From NCBI RefSeq assembly GCF_030463565.1, contig NC_134648.1, positions 47,802,346 to 47,866,345 of the forward strand: 64,000 nucleotides of DNA. Reading direction: 5' to 3'. Positions 23,790 through 34,669 of this stretch are shown here, piece by piece. The position numbers and the translations under genes were made by a program. This stretch comes from Pelecanus crispus. Lineage: Eukaryota > Chordata > Aves > Pelecaniformes > Pelecanidae. The first letter of the stretch is position 1. Each line of letters begins with the position of its first letter. The notes under the pieces are model-generated. The model did not search any database and was not told where the DNA came from. It saw nothing but the letters and a program-made list of their open reading frames with translations.

Positions 23790-24190
23790 GCCGCTTTTAA
23801 CGTTGGCAGCGGCGTCACGGAGTGCGGGGACGCGGGGGTGAGGGCGGCGGGCGCTGCCGAGGCCGCGGTCCCCGCTGGCGCCTGCGAGCCGCGGCCCGCA
23901 GAGGGCGCAGCCGGTCGGGCCTGGCGGCGGCGGCGGGGGCGGCGGGGGCGGCGGGCAGCGTCCCGGCCCCTCGCCCACCCGGGCTCCGCCGCCGCAGCCT
24001 GCTTCTGGCGCAGGTGGAGGCTGACTCGGCCTTGGCGAACAGCCCGGGGAGGCGGCGCGGCCTGGGCTTGCCTTAGCGCTCCTGGAGCCGGAGTCCCCTG
24101 CGTTACCAGGGCAGGGGCCTGCGGCGCCGGGGACGGACAAAGCCGGCCGCCCCCCGACCGCTGCACCCACCGTACCTGGGCGAAAACACA
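23790..24190. promoter_or_regulatory. Intergenic CpG island with CTCF-like motif
   Basis: A 400-base GC- and CpG-rich block with GGC triplet runs (23930-23955). Open frames run through both strands, as expected in GC-rich DNA, and none has a known domain. It could be the promoter of an unannotated non-coding RNA or an insulator. No TATA box was noticed. Confidence 0.6.
23895..23908 (+). promoter_or_regulatory. CTCF-like motif, forward orientation
   Basis: CCCGCAGAGGGCGC fits CCASYAGRKGGCRS at 13 of 14 positions. It lies inside a CpG island and faces right, toward JDP2, opposite in direction to the motif at 18378. Binding is inferred. Confidence 0.5.
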
Positions 24191-24422
24191 GGGGCTGGCA
24201 CCTGCCTCCTGTCAGCTCTGTCAGTGTGCTCTGCAGCCTGGCTTGGCTCTACAGAAATTCTCCTTATATCGGTCGCAGGGAGGGATGTACAAGCAAGAGC
24301 TGAGCATGGGTTGACTGCTAGGATAGATGAATTAACCTGCTGCAGAAACCAGGGTCTTGCTTCCCCCTTGCCAAGTCATCTGGTTGCTCTGATAGGCCTG
24401 GCTGGCTCTGGAGACTCTTTCC

Positions 24423-25321
24423 CTCAGTAAGTTTGCAGATGACACCAAATTGGGTGGGAGTGTCGATCTGCTTGAGGGTAGGAAGGCTCTACAGAGGGAT
24501 CTGGACAGGCTGGATCGATGGGCTGAGGCCAACTGTATGAGGTTCAACAAGGCCAAGTGCCGGGTCCTGCACTTGGGTCACAAACACGCCATGCAATGCT
24601 ACAGGCTTGGGGAAGAGTGGCTGGAAAGCTGCCTGGCCGAAAAGGACCTGGGGGTGCTGGTTGACAGCCGGCTGAACGTGAGCCAGCAGTGTGCCCAGGT
24701 GGCCAAGAAGGCCAACAGCATCCTGGCTTGTATCAGGAATAGTGTGGCCAGCAGGAGCAGGGAAGTGATTGTCCCCCTGTACTTGGCACTGGTGAGGCTG
24801 CACCTGGAATACTGTGTCCAGTTTTGGGCCCCTCAGTACGAGAAAGACATTGAGGTGCTGGAGCATGTTCAGAGAAGGGCAAGGAAGCTGGTGAAGGGTC
24901 TGGAGCACAGGCCTTATGAGGAGAGGCTGAGGGAACTGGGATTGTTTAGCCTGGAGAAGAGGAGGCTGAGGGGAGACCTTATCACTCTCTACAACTACCC
25001 GAAAGGGGGTTGTAGCAAGGTGGGTGTCAGTCTCTTTTCCCAAGTAACAAGCAATAGAACAAGAGGAAATGGCCTCAAGTTGCGCCAGGGGAGGTTTACA
25101 TTGGGTATTAGGAAAAATTTCTTCACCAAAAGGGTTGTCAAGCCTTGAACGGGCTGCCCAGGGAAGTGGTAGAGTCCCCATTCCTGGAGGTATTTAAAAG
25201 ACATTTAGATGTGGTGCTTAGGAACATGGTTTAGTGGTGGACTTGGCAGTGCTAGGTTAATGGTTGGACTCAATGATCTTAAGGTCTTTTCCAACCTAAA
25301 TGACTCTATGATTCTGTGATT
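24423..25321 (+). mobile_element. CR1 LINE, 5'-truncated 3' end, comparatively young
   Basis: The element opens at [12 protein letters not shown], the reverse transcriptase FADD block. It stays in one frame for about 240 codons through [64 protein letters not shown] and FFTKRVVK. A one-base loss near 25145 then causes a frameshift and stop in the short C-terminal remainder. It ends in the CR1 octamer-type tail (CTATG/ATTCTGTGATT). The N-terminal part of ORF2 is absent, so it cannot move. It is clearly better preserved than the other CR1 copies here. Confidence 0.95.
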
Positions 25322-28300
25322 CCCAGGGCAGCACTCTTACATGCAGACTTTGCCAGAGCTGGAAAGACAAGCCCAATTTTGTTGCTTGATTTTGAAGTGC
25401 TGAGTGCATGACAGATAAGAACCACAAAATGCCAGGGAGGTTGGGAGACTCTGGTACTGTGATTTTGCCCTTTGTCAGAGTTCAGAAAAGATACCGAGCC
25501 ATTTTCCATACCTGGCGTTTTTGTTTCTCTCATGTATGGACTGATGCTGTATGTGCAGACTAGGGTCTAGGGCAGATTTGAAAGGGGGGTATCTGTCCTG
25601 TACCTTACTGGTTCTTAACATTTTAATAAAATACAACTCAGAGTTGCAAAGAAATATTTTAGGCACTGCAGTACCTTCTTCCATCCCTCCTGCTTTCTCC
25701 ATTGTGCTGGGTCCTCCCAGTGGTCTCTGTTGACCCTGCCAATGAAGACCTGCAGCCCCCTTTGGGGACACAGTTAGCAGGGCTTTGAGGATTCACATCC
25801 AGCCTAGCTTTCAGCATGTGGGCTTCTTTACCAGTTCATCACCAAACTTGTGAGAGAAGCTCCAGTGAGAACTGCCAACTTTAAATTATTTCAGTCTTTA
25901 CTAGTAAAGACACCTGTTTGAAAAAATGTCTTCTGGGCTTTTTTAGTAGTGCAGTTCTGGACCTGGCCCCTGTTCTGGAGGACTTATTTACAGATGAAAA
26001 TAACACTGGAGAAGAGGTCAGAGTTTGGCCTGTAAAATATACAAAGAAAATTCTTTGCCTGGCATCTAAACTGCCACTCCAGTTATTTCCACATTTTCGA
26101 GGAGATACAGAGATTCCTCTTTTCTCATTGTATTTTTGGCCTCTGCTGCTCTGGGGACATGTTTGAGGAGGCGAGCTGCAGGCAGTGACTAATGAAGTGT
26201 CTCAGATGTCTTTCCATGATGAGACAGCCACCAGTGTGGAAAATACTGCACTTTTTCAGGGGGGAATTTTGTCTCTTGCTCTCTGCTATAGGGAACCCAC
26301 ATTCTTGTTCTTCTTTATTTTAGCCTTCAGCAGAGGAGGAAGATTTAGGGGGTTTCAGGCAAGTCAGCAGGACCCTTTTTTCTAGAGCTTCAACTGATTC
26401 TCACCACTGTGACGTTCAGCTTAGGCTTTGTTTCCAATGTAATCCCAGTCTCAGCTGTTACAAATTTACCCGGACTCATCTCCCCATGCAGCCCATCACC
26501 CTGACACTGCCATCAGTTGGTAAGACCTGCCAACCCTACTGCTGTTGTGAGTAATCTGTTGAGCCGAGTGATTTGGCCAGAGCTGTGGCACCAGGCAATG
26601 CGGTGAAGCAATAGCAGTGGTAGCCCCCAGCATGCTGATATGCCGGTAGGTGGCTGTTGCCAGCGCGTGGATCAGCTCTTGTGATGCGTGTAATGAGAGC
26701 GGCAATTGCTGGGTCCCTAGATTTTGCATGTGTGCAGCTGAGGATCTCTGGCTGTTTGCAATACAGCTGTATGGGGCTTTTACTCTTCAAAAGGTTGGCG
26801 TTGATGGGTAACAGGACTGCCCATCCGTAGAAATTACAGAAGATGAGGCATGGAAGCTGGGGCAGAATGTGGGAAGGAAGCGGAGAGACAAGAAAATAGA
26901 ATTGGTACAGGGTAATTGCAGGAGGGCAGGGGAGGTGTGACATTGGCTTTTATGGGGAGTACACCCCCTTGGTGCGGGTCCAGGGAGAAGCAGGCAGCTG
27001 AGAACATTATTGTCCTGTGGAATTACTTGGGCTAGGCCTGATCCACATTGGCACTTTGACGGTGCCACATGGTAGCTGGAGCCCAGCTCTGCTCCAGGAG
27101 TTCCCCAGCAATGATGGGTCCCTGGCAAGGTGAACCCGAGACCCTGGAAAGTGACCCAGGGTTCAGCACCCAGGCTGCTGTACCACTGCTCCTGCCAGTG
27201 GTGGTTGTGGTGCCGGTGCAGGGAACACACAGAAGCGCGCTGCTGCCCAGCAACTTCTGGCTTTCAGGTTCTGTCTTTTCTTAAGTGGTACTGCGCAGGG
27301 CACTCGTGGCCAGTGATGGATCTGGGCCTCCTGTGCTTGGTGCTGCATCCCCAGAAAATAAGCAGCTCAGCACTGAACCAGTGCTTAGCTGCACTTTCAG
27401 ACAGAACTGCCCATGCAAAAAAGGAGCTTCAGGCACTCCAGTGCATTGTTTGTCCAGGTTTTCCCCAAACTCCTGTGTTTAAGAGTGTTCTGTAAGGAGT
27501 CCAAATGCTTTTTTGAAAAGGATCATTAACAGACAGTCCTTCAGATACCCTGAATGTGTTTGTTATCTTGAACTGGAAACGTAGATAGGAGTGGTGTTGC
27601 TGGGTCCTGGCGTTTGGTGCCCTTCCAAGCATCAAGTGTATCACTGGCCTTTAAGTAATAAGGCATTAAAAACCAATTTTGTAACGTGTCAGAGTTGATT
27701 CCTCTTCCTCTGATTGCAAGAGCTTTTCTGCTTGCAAGCTTTTCAGTCTTCTAAGCTAGGCATCAGTTGTAATTTTTTGGTTTTTTGGAAGGAAACATGA
27801 TCAGGTCAGCTTTGGCCCTCCAGTGTAGGCTTTAGCTAGTAGCAAACTTATTGGAATCACTTGATGATCAAAAATAAAGATCAAGTGAAGACTTTCTCCA
27901 GAAAAACAAATGTGCCTTTGCTCATCATGCTTACAACCTTGGTATTGCAGCCATGAAATCCTGCAAAGGAGAAGGGCTTAAAAGTATGGACAAATGTGAA
28001 ACTAATTAGCTTGGTGTCATTGTCCAAGCTGAATGAAGTGCTGAAAGAAAATAAACATTCACAGTGAAACACAGCATGGATCTAAACAAATTCTTTCAGC
28101 CTTAGTAATAATCTGTAGTGCCTCCTTACTAAATAAATGACTGGAGAATTTTTTATTTTAAAGCTGGGGTTGTACTCTGACACCATCACTGCCAAGTCTG
28201 CATGGTTCAGCACAGACCTGCTTTTCCAAAGGGCTTTTGCCACAGAGGTTGGGCCAGACTCTTTCTCCTATCAAAGTGTTTCTTTGTGCAGGCAATCATG

Positions 28301-28776
28301 GTAGCTGCATGTGTCAACTAAGCATGCAGCTGCACGCACAGTTTTTCCTGTTGCTTTGGACTCCTGCCTTTTAGAGATCAGGCCATGAGTGATTATGGGT
28401 TTTAAATTTGCTTTGCAACTCATGATCCCTGAGAGTGCCTTCATTTCCAGAAGTAGCTGGTCAATGGATTTGTCTTTAGATAAAGAATTTTCTATAGTCT
28501 GCCCTGAGTGGAGCTTGCCGGCTGCAGGGAGGGTTGTAGCTGCTGCTATGTCTGCTGTGAAATTCCCGAGATTCCCATCACCACTCTCGCTTAAACATCC
28601 CCCAGCCCTGCTATAAACAAGTGAGAGACACTCACCCTGCACCCTGGCTAGGAGCCAAGGATAGCGGGCGCTCTGGCTGGAGACAGAAGGGAAGCACAGA
28701 AAATAGTGTCAAGTCATGAATCATCTCAGTGCGAATTGACAGCCGCCATCAACAAAACCAGACAAACGTGGGGTCG

Positions 28777-28791
28777 CTGCTTAATAAGCAG
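28777..28791. repeat. Perfect 15-base palindrome
   Basis: CTGCTTA and TAAGCAG flank a single A. The symmetry is exact. A homeodomain dimer site is possible, but a chance origin is not excluded. Confidence 0.35.
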
Positions 28792-31700
28792 TTTATTTCT
28801 TGTCGAAGTTACAATGTGCAGGCGAGCTGGACAGGCAGCAAAGCACTGCTGGCAAGCAGCTGCCTGTGCTCCGTGCACATAGGGCACCTCCTCGCCATGT
28901 CCTGTTGCAGCAAGATAGCTGTAGGGCAGTGGCTGTAGTGTATGGGCCTCTCAGCTGTTTCTGGACAGTTTCCTAAGGTGACAAAGCCTATGTAATCGTG
29001 CTGCTTACCATGCGGCCCTTCTGGCAATTTTTGAACATGCTGGACATTTTCAACCAAATTTGAAAGAAGAGTAGAAATTTCCAAGATTGTTACATTTCTA
29101 CAGGTTTTGTGATGCTCTACAAGTGGGCAGAAGAATCAGGCCCAATTCAGTACCATGCCATGGGAGAGGCATGGAGAGTGCAGCTGGTATGGACCCTGAT
29201 CTGGCAGCTGTGACCCATATACGCAGGGTGCGTGCATTGGAACGACAGCCAGCACACACATACATCAGGACTAGCCAGAGCAAGGGATGGGAAGAGGTGT
29301 GACGAGAAAGACAGGATTAATGCAGCGCGGGAGAGGCGTACAAAGGCAAAGGACACCAATGTGGAAATTGGCTCACCAGCTGTTTTCTTCTGTTCGAAGA
29401 TCCTTATCCAGACCAGCTTGTGCCTCTTAATTCTGGAAAGAAATCTAGACAGTCTGTGCTCATGAGCGAAGATTTAGATACACCTCTGTAGCTTCACGTG
29501 CCAAGTGTGAGACTCACTTGGTTAGCTGCACGCTAAGCTCCTCTTTAACCAGGTTTGAAGCTTGAAAACCATGCCTCCATCCTGAGGGACTTTGGGGGGA
29601 TTTAGGTGCAGCCCACCAGCTCTTGGCAAGTTTCCAAGGTGGCATGGCTTCTTTTCTTGGGACGTTCTCACTGCCTGGTCTATATATGCTGTCCCTTTGC
29701 CTCGGGTGTGTGGGACAACAAGGACTAGGGGGGGTGCTACATGGCAGGTGAAGTTTTCCTTGGGTACTGCCTATGCAGAAAGTTCATGGGCCCACAGCTT
29801 TACGGGCTTTTTTTGGCATAAACAACCTGATACCCAAACAGGAACCATAGTTTTTGCCTTATGGAGTATCTTACCACAGTACTTTGGAAGGGCTGTAGCT
29901 CCGTTTTGCAAGGTGATCTCTGGTTGTACAACTGATGCCAGTGGATCCTCGTGATTAACTGCACACCTTGGGGGTTCGTCTTTCATTTGTGCCGCACTGC
30001 AGTGCTTCTCATCTGGGCTGATTTGCTGGGTTGTCTGTGTGCTCTGTGGCTTTGGGGCCACCTTGACCAGCCACCCTCCTCTCTGAATCGGGAGCACATG
30101 GCCTCTTGTCTGTGGCTTGAGGGTGCAGCCAGCCCACTATGGTCACCATGCCCCCTGCTTCTGCAAGGTTATACAAGGAAAGCTGAGACTTTCTTGCCAG
30201 AGGCGGGGGAACAAATTCAGTCTCCAGCAGACCTGGAACAACGAACAGCTCGGAGAAGGTGTGCTTCCAGGACACGTGCCAGCACTGAACCAGCACCAAG
30301 AAACTGCGGCAGGTTTACAGAAATGCCACAGGCAAAACGAGAGCTTTGGTAATTCACAGGCTCCCCAGGTTTGACAGGCAATCATCCAGCCTCACCTCTT
30401 GTATAAGACTGGCCCCTTCATTTTATGTAGTTACCCCTGTCCCACACCCAATAATATGCGCTTGCCAGCAGTGCTTTTGGGAAGTTAACCAGCCCTGGTG
30501 CAGATTCGAATGGAGACAGGGAATCTACCATGTCCATGGGTTGATCAGCCACACTCTACAAAACAGTGTTTTCTTTCTAATCAGAAATTGTCTGATTATG
30601 GCATCCGGCTGTGGTTCCCATTCTTCCTTTCTTTAGGAGATTAAAGACTTCTTGAGTGCTACATGTTTACTCCCTGGGATTACAGTGGGATAAAGGCACT
30701 TTCTTTTCAAGAGGGTAAACAGGCTGAGCTTACTATGGGGCAAATAGTGCAGCTGTCAGCCATCGGAGTCTCTCTTCCCCCTCCATCCCCCAGTGGTTAA
30801 CATCCTTTTAAAGCAGGGAAGTAATGCTTTCGCCGATGCTGTACACTGGTATCAACTACCTTCCTTTACCCCTACCCACCATATCCTTCTCTGAGTGTCC
30901 ACTGTAAGGACTCAGGCTGGATTTTAACCTGTGTTCCCAAAGGGAAGTGCTTGGAGCCACTTTATGTGATGCAAGGTGCATGTTGAATCAGAGACAGACA
31001 AAATCAGCGGTAACAGAAAATCTTTTCTGACTTGTAAGTGCTTTAAAGGGCCAAAAATAATTAATCACTTCAGGGAAATGGGCTCTCTCATCTACACAGA
31101 GGGTGGGAGAGAGAGAAAAGAAAGTGCTTTAGAAGGGAGAAAGGAAAGAAAGGTCCTTGCAGTGTCCCTGTCAGTACCAAAATAAATCTCTGAAGAGAGA
31201 GAAGGGAAACAATAGCAGCAGAAAGCTGCCAGAGCAATGGCAGAGCAGAGCCTTAGGAGCAGACCTCTTCCTGACTAAAGGCTGCCAGCTCTGGACCTTT
31301 GTGATTAGTTTGCTTTGGTGAACCCAGTAACCGCTGGCATGTACTTGTCTTTCTCATCCGTGGACTGCTTGCTAAACAGGCCGAGTGGTGATACAGAGGG
31401 CAATATCCTGGCAGGAATGCAGCTGAGCCATTGGATCAAATACCGGATTTGAACCAAACCAGTCCTGTTTTGGAGCAACTAAACTGTCCGGTGGGCTGGA
31501 AAAAGCTCTGGGGAACCTTGACCAAGGTTGCTAGAGAGCAAAGTAGCAGAGAATTTCCATCCAAAAAGGATCCAGGCAACATCTCCTTACAGTAAACAGA
31601 AGAAAGCCTTGCAGTTCTGTGATCCTTAAGCATAAGCGGGAGTGGATGAGGCTGCCGGGAGCAGGCTGACAGCCCTGGGAGGTTTATACTGACAGAGAAC

Positions 31701-31810
31701 ATCTGTAGAGGAGAACTGCCAGGCTGTCATGCAAACCCACTGGGGGACCATCTCACACTTCGAGCACATGCTGTCTGCATCTCCAGGGGCTCCTCACACC
31801 TTCCTGGACA

Positions 31811-31817
31811 TGACTCA
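31811..31817. promoter_or_regulatory. Consensus AP-1 site
   Basis: TGACTCA, the binding site for Fos/Jun, JDP2/Jun and BATF/Jun dimers. It is one of three exact matches I noticed in the window (the others are at 35705 and 61353). A few are expected by chance, so significance depends on experimental data. Confidence 0.3.
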
Positions 31818-32149
31818 GGCGGGGAAGCAGGTCAAATCATCGGCATTATGAACAGCAAATCTGACATCTGGGCTGGCCAGTGGAACAGTCCCGGCATTTG
31901 CTTTGTTTATTTTTCTTCTGCCTTTGGCACTTTTGCTCTTTACAGAAGAAGGCCTGAGTGCGTTGCTAACACACTGCTCGGGGTAAGCACTAAACGAAAC
32001 TCCCACTATTTTGAGGAACCCAGCTCAGGCATTTTTTAAATAACTGCTGCTTTTTTGTGATTCTTGGACAAACTGAAACTAAAACCTCTTCCCTGACACA
32101 CTGTTTTTGTCTGTTGTGGTGGTAGACTGCTCTGTGGTTGCAAATCTCC

Positions 32150-32245
32150 AACATATCGACGTACCCTGAATTCTGCTCTCACTTGGCCTAACTTGACACT
32201 CTGGAGTAATTTCATTAATGTCAGTGGAGACATTTCCTCTTTACG
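32150..32245. repeat. Relic of an ancient amniote dispersed repeat
   Basis: AATTCTGCTCTCACTTGGCC, then CTCTGGAGTAATTTCATTAA, GTCAGTGGAGACA and TTTACGCTGGCGCAGAGCTTGG follow, with mutations, a repeat common in turtle and crocodile genomes. That repeat carries TTCTGCTCTCAGTTACAC, CTCCATTGAAGTCAATGG and a TGTAA-rich second half. Family name not assigned; the match is from memory. Confidence 0.45.
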
Positions 32246-32249
32246 CTGG

Positions 32250-34555
32250 CGCAGAGCTTGGATGTGAGCCTCCGCCATACACAGAGGATTGCTGCAACTC
32301 TCTCCTGCTGCAGCTAGCAAGATCTGTGCAACAGAGGTGAACTTGCTGGAATGCAGAACGTGAGCACGTAACTGCTGGGGACTAGGGAGAGCAGCTCTAC
32401 TTCCTCCAGCTTTCAAGTGGCTTTGCCAAGAGCACGTTTTCAACTGGGGGCTGTTGATTTCCCCTGTACGTGCTTGACAGCTCAAGAGAAACAGACCTTT
32501 GCATTGACCATGGCCTATTTGGAGATGTTCTTCAGAGGTACCCGCTCTCCTCCTTTTTCTCTCCACTTCCAAACCCACCCATCAGCATCTTGGTACCTGG
32601 TATCATGAGCTGCTTGCTCTCATGACAACGGGGCTCGGAGTATTAGACTCTTTGGAACAATTAGGGTCTATTTTTAGCTGAGCTGCTTTCAAGAGCAGTT
32701 GAGTAGGTGTAGGTACAGTGTCCGGGGATGAGTTCTTGGGGGCTTGTGATTGCTGAGATGCTGAGCAGAGCTCTGGTGAGTCCAGCAGTGGGAGGTTCAC
32801 TGATCCCTTTGGGGGTGTTGCAGGGAGGGGGCTGGAGTGGGTGTAGCTGGTGGTATGTATAGGCAGCCAAAACCTGGTGTTGTAATGTCTGAGACGGTCT
32901 GAGTTTGGAAAAGGCCCCGATGATATCACCCTGCAGAACTGTTAACGGCAGAGTGCAGGAAAGGAAATGTTCACAAGTCCTTTCCAAATCTGTAAAGGAG
33001 AGGAATTAATGCTCCCTCTTCCCATCCCCACCGCTCCGCTTGGAAATGGCTTTCATTCACCACCAGGCATCAAAACAGACGGTTCTTTCTCTTTTTTCTT
33101 CTCCTTGCTGTTGCCATCTCTCTACCACATGTAGCAAAGAAGAGGGCAGAGAGTGTGAAAGCAGTGGCTCTTCTGCACGAGCTCACTGTGAGGACACTGA
33201 ACTCTGCATACCATCCTGCAGTTTTGCTTAATCCACTTCGAGAAGAGATAAACAAGCAGTGGTGCTTTCAGTGCTGCCACAGAGCATGCAAAAAAGAGAT
33301 TAAGTTCTGCAGGAGCTCTCCCATGCTACTTCTCCTTTGTGGCTGCTTGCTCTCTGCAGCTCTCTGTACCCCCCGGCTGCCCTGTGTGACTGCCAGCCCC
33401 CATCTGAGCCCCTTCCAAGTCCTGCACTGGAGGCCTGCTTGACTGCAAGACCTTGCCTGTTCATCGTGTCCGTGGCCAGCACAGCGCAGCCCCCCTGCTT
33501 AAGAAAGCATCTCTTTTCTGGAGGTGGGGAGCAAGACCATGCAGAGATTGCTTAGTTGCTCTCAGCTCTGCTTTTTTAACGTGATCCACCCACTGTCACA
33601 GGATCCTTGGGAGGGTGGGAAGGAGAAGCCTGAAGCTGGAGCCAGTTAATGTGAATTAAGTGAGCAATACCCCACACAGCACAAGGAGTGTGAAGAATGA
33701 TGTCAACCAGTGACTGCTTGAACTAGGCAATTATCTTTGTGATTTTTCTCAAACCAAAATGTGGAGAACGTATGTGAAATATTTCCCCCTAGAGCTTCAT
33801 GCAGCAAGACCTGCAGACTGGCAGAGCTGGTGTGTCACACTGAGAACAAATGAGAGTACAGCCTGTTAAGCTGCTTTGAAAGGGGGAGCTTTCTCTTTTA
33901 GGCAGTTGCCCATTGCTGATGCACAGTCTTGCTCTCCCCCATCCCCAGCGCTCAGGAGCATGGGCTGGTCTTCCTTCTGCCATCTGTGATGGATGAGATC
34001 AGCATGGAGCTCCCACCCTCCTGCTCGCAAAAGAGCCAATGTCATGGGCAATTTGAGGAAGGGGCAAGCCAGTTAACAACCCTTCCTTACAGCTTTCATA
34101 AAATCTCATGTCCTGACGTCACCTATTCCAGCATAGACACTTGTCTCCAGATCGGCTGAAAAAGGACTGTGCTAGTTTGTTTATGCTTGTGAGCATCAGC
34201 TTGGTAGAAAGCATGGTCCTACCCTTATGGAAACAGACAGATAAGAGATGGAACTGACTTTCCAGTAACTTTCACTGATTTTTGGAGTGCAGCCCAAAGG
34301 ACAACAGTGGGGAGCAAGTCAGGCAGGGGGTCTGTGTTGCGTTACGGCTGCAGGAAAGGTCAGTGTGATTTTCCTCTCTGAGGAGGGGAGTGAGAGTCTT
34401 TCTCTGAACAGTTCTCCAAATATTGTGATCTGAATTGGGGATATTGGAACTGTTGACAGACTGGGGAGATAGATTGAGCATAGTGCTAACCAGTTTAGCC
34501 AAAAGATGACTAAGGTGGGGGAAGCATTGTTGTCTCCAAACATCTGTGAAGAGAT
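32250..34555. other. Intergenic DNA, no gene seen
   Basis: No recognisable exon, element or RNA gene in about 2.3 kb. Confidence 0.5.
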
Positions 34556-34559
34556 GGGG

Positions 34560-34665
34560 ATTACATTAACAAAAGAGAAAATTTAGACCGAGCATCAGGA
34601 AAGTACTTCCTAGAAGTGAACTGTGTCTCCCCAGGGAGGGGGTGGGAGTCCCATATCTGGTGAGA
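34560..34665 (+). mobile_element. Ancient CR1-type LINE 3' fragment
   Basis: AAAATTTAGACCGAGCATCA, then GGAAAGTACTTCCTAGAAGTGA and CCCAGGGAGGGGGTGGGAGTC parallel the CR1 3' region, which reads as a shared AGATTAGACAT...AACTTCCTAACAGTGA...GGGAGGTGGTGGAGTC framework. It is strongly diverged and short. Confidence 0.5.
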
Positions 34666-34669
34666 TGGG

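Larger units (their letters stand above)
25325..32145. other. Intergenic DNA, no gene seen
   Basis: About 6.8 kb without recognisable exons or RNA genes. Noted inside: a perfect 15-base palindrome at 28777-28791 and an AP-1 consensus TGACTCA at 31811-31817. Open frames are short, overlap across frames, and show no domain signature. Confidence 0.5.

Noticed and set aside
24450-25148. 232-codon intact open reading frame
   Set aside because: It is the C-terminal part of CR1 ORF2 without its reverse transcriptase core or a real start; a frameshift follows before the element ends.
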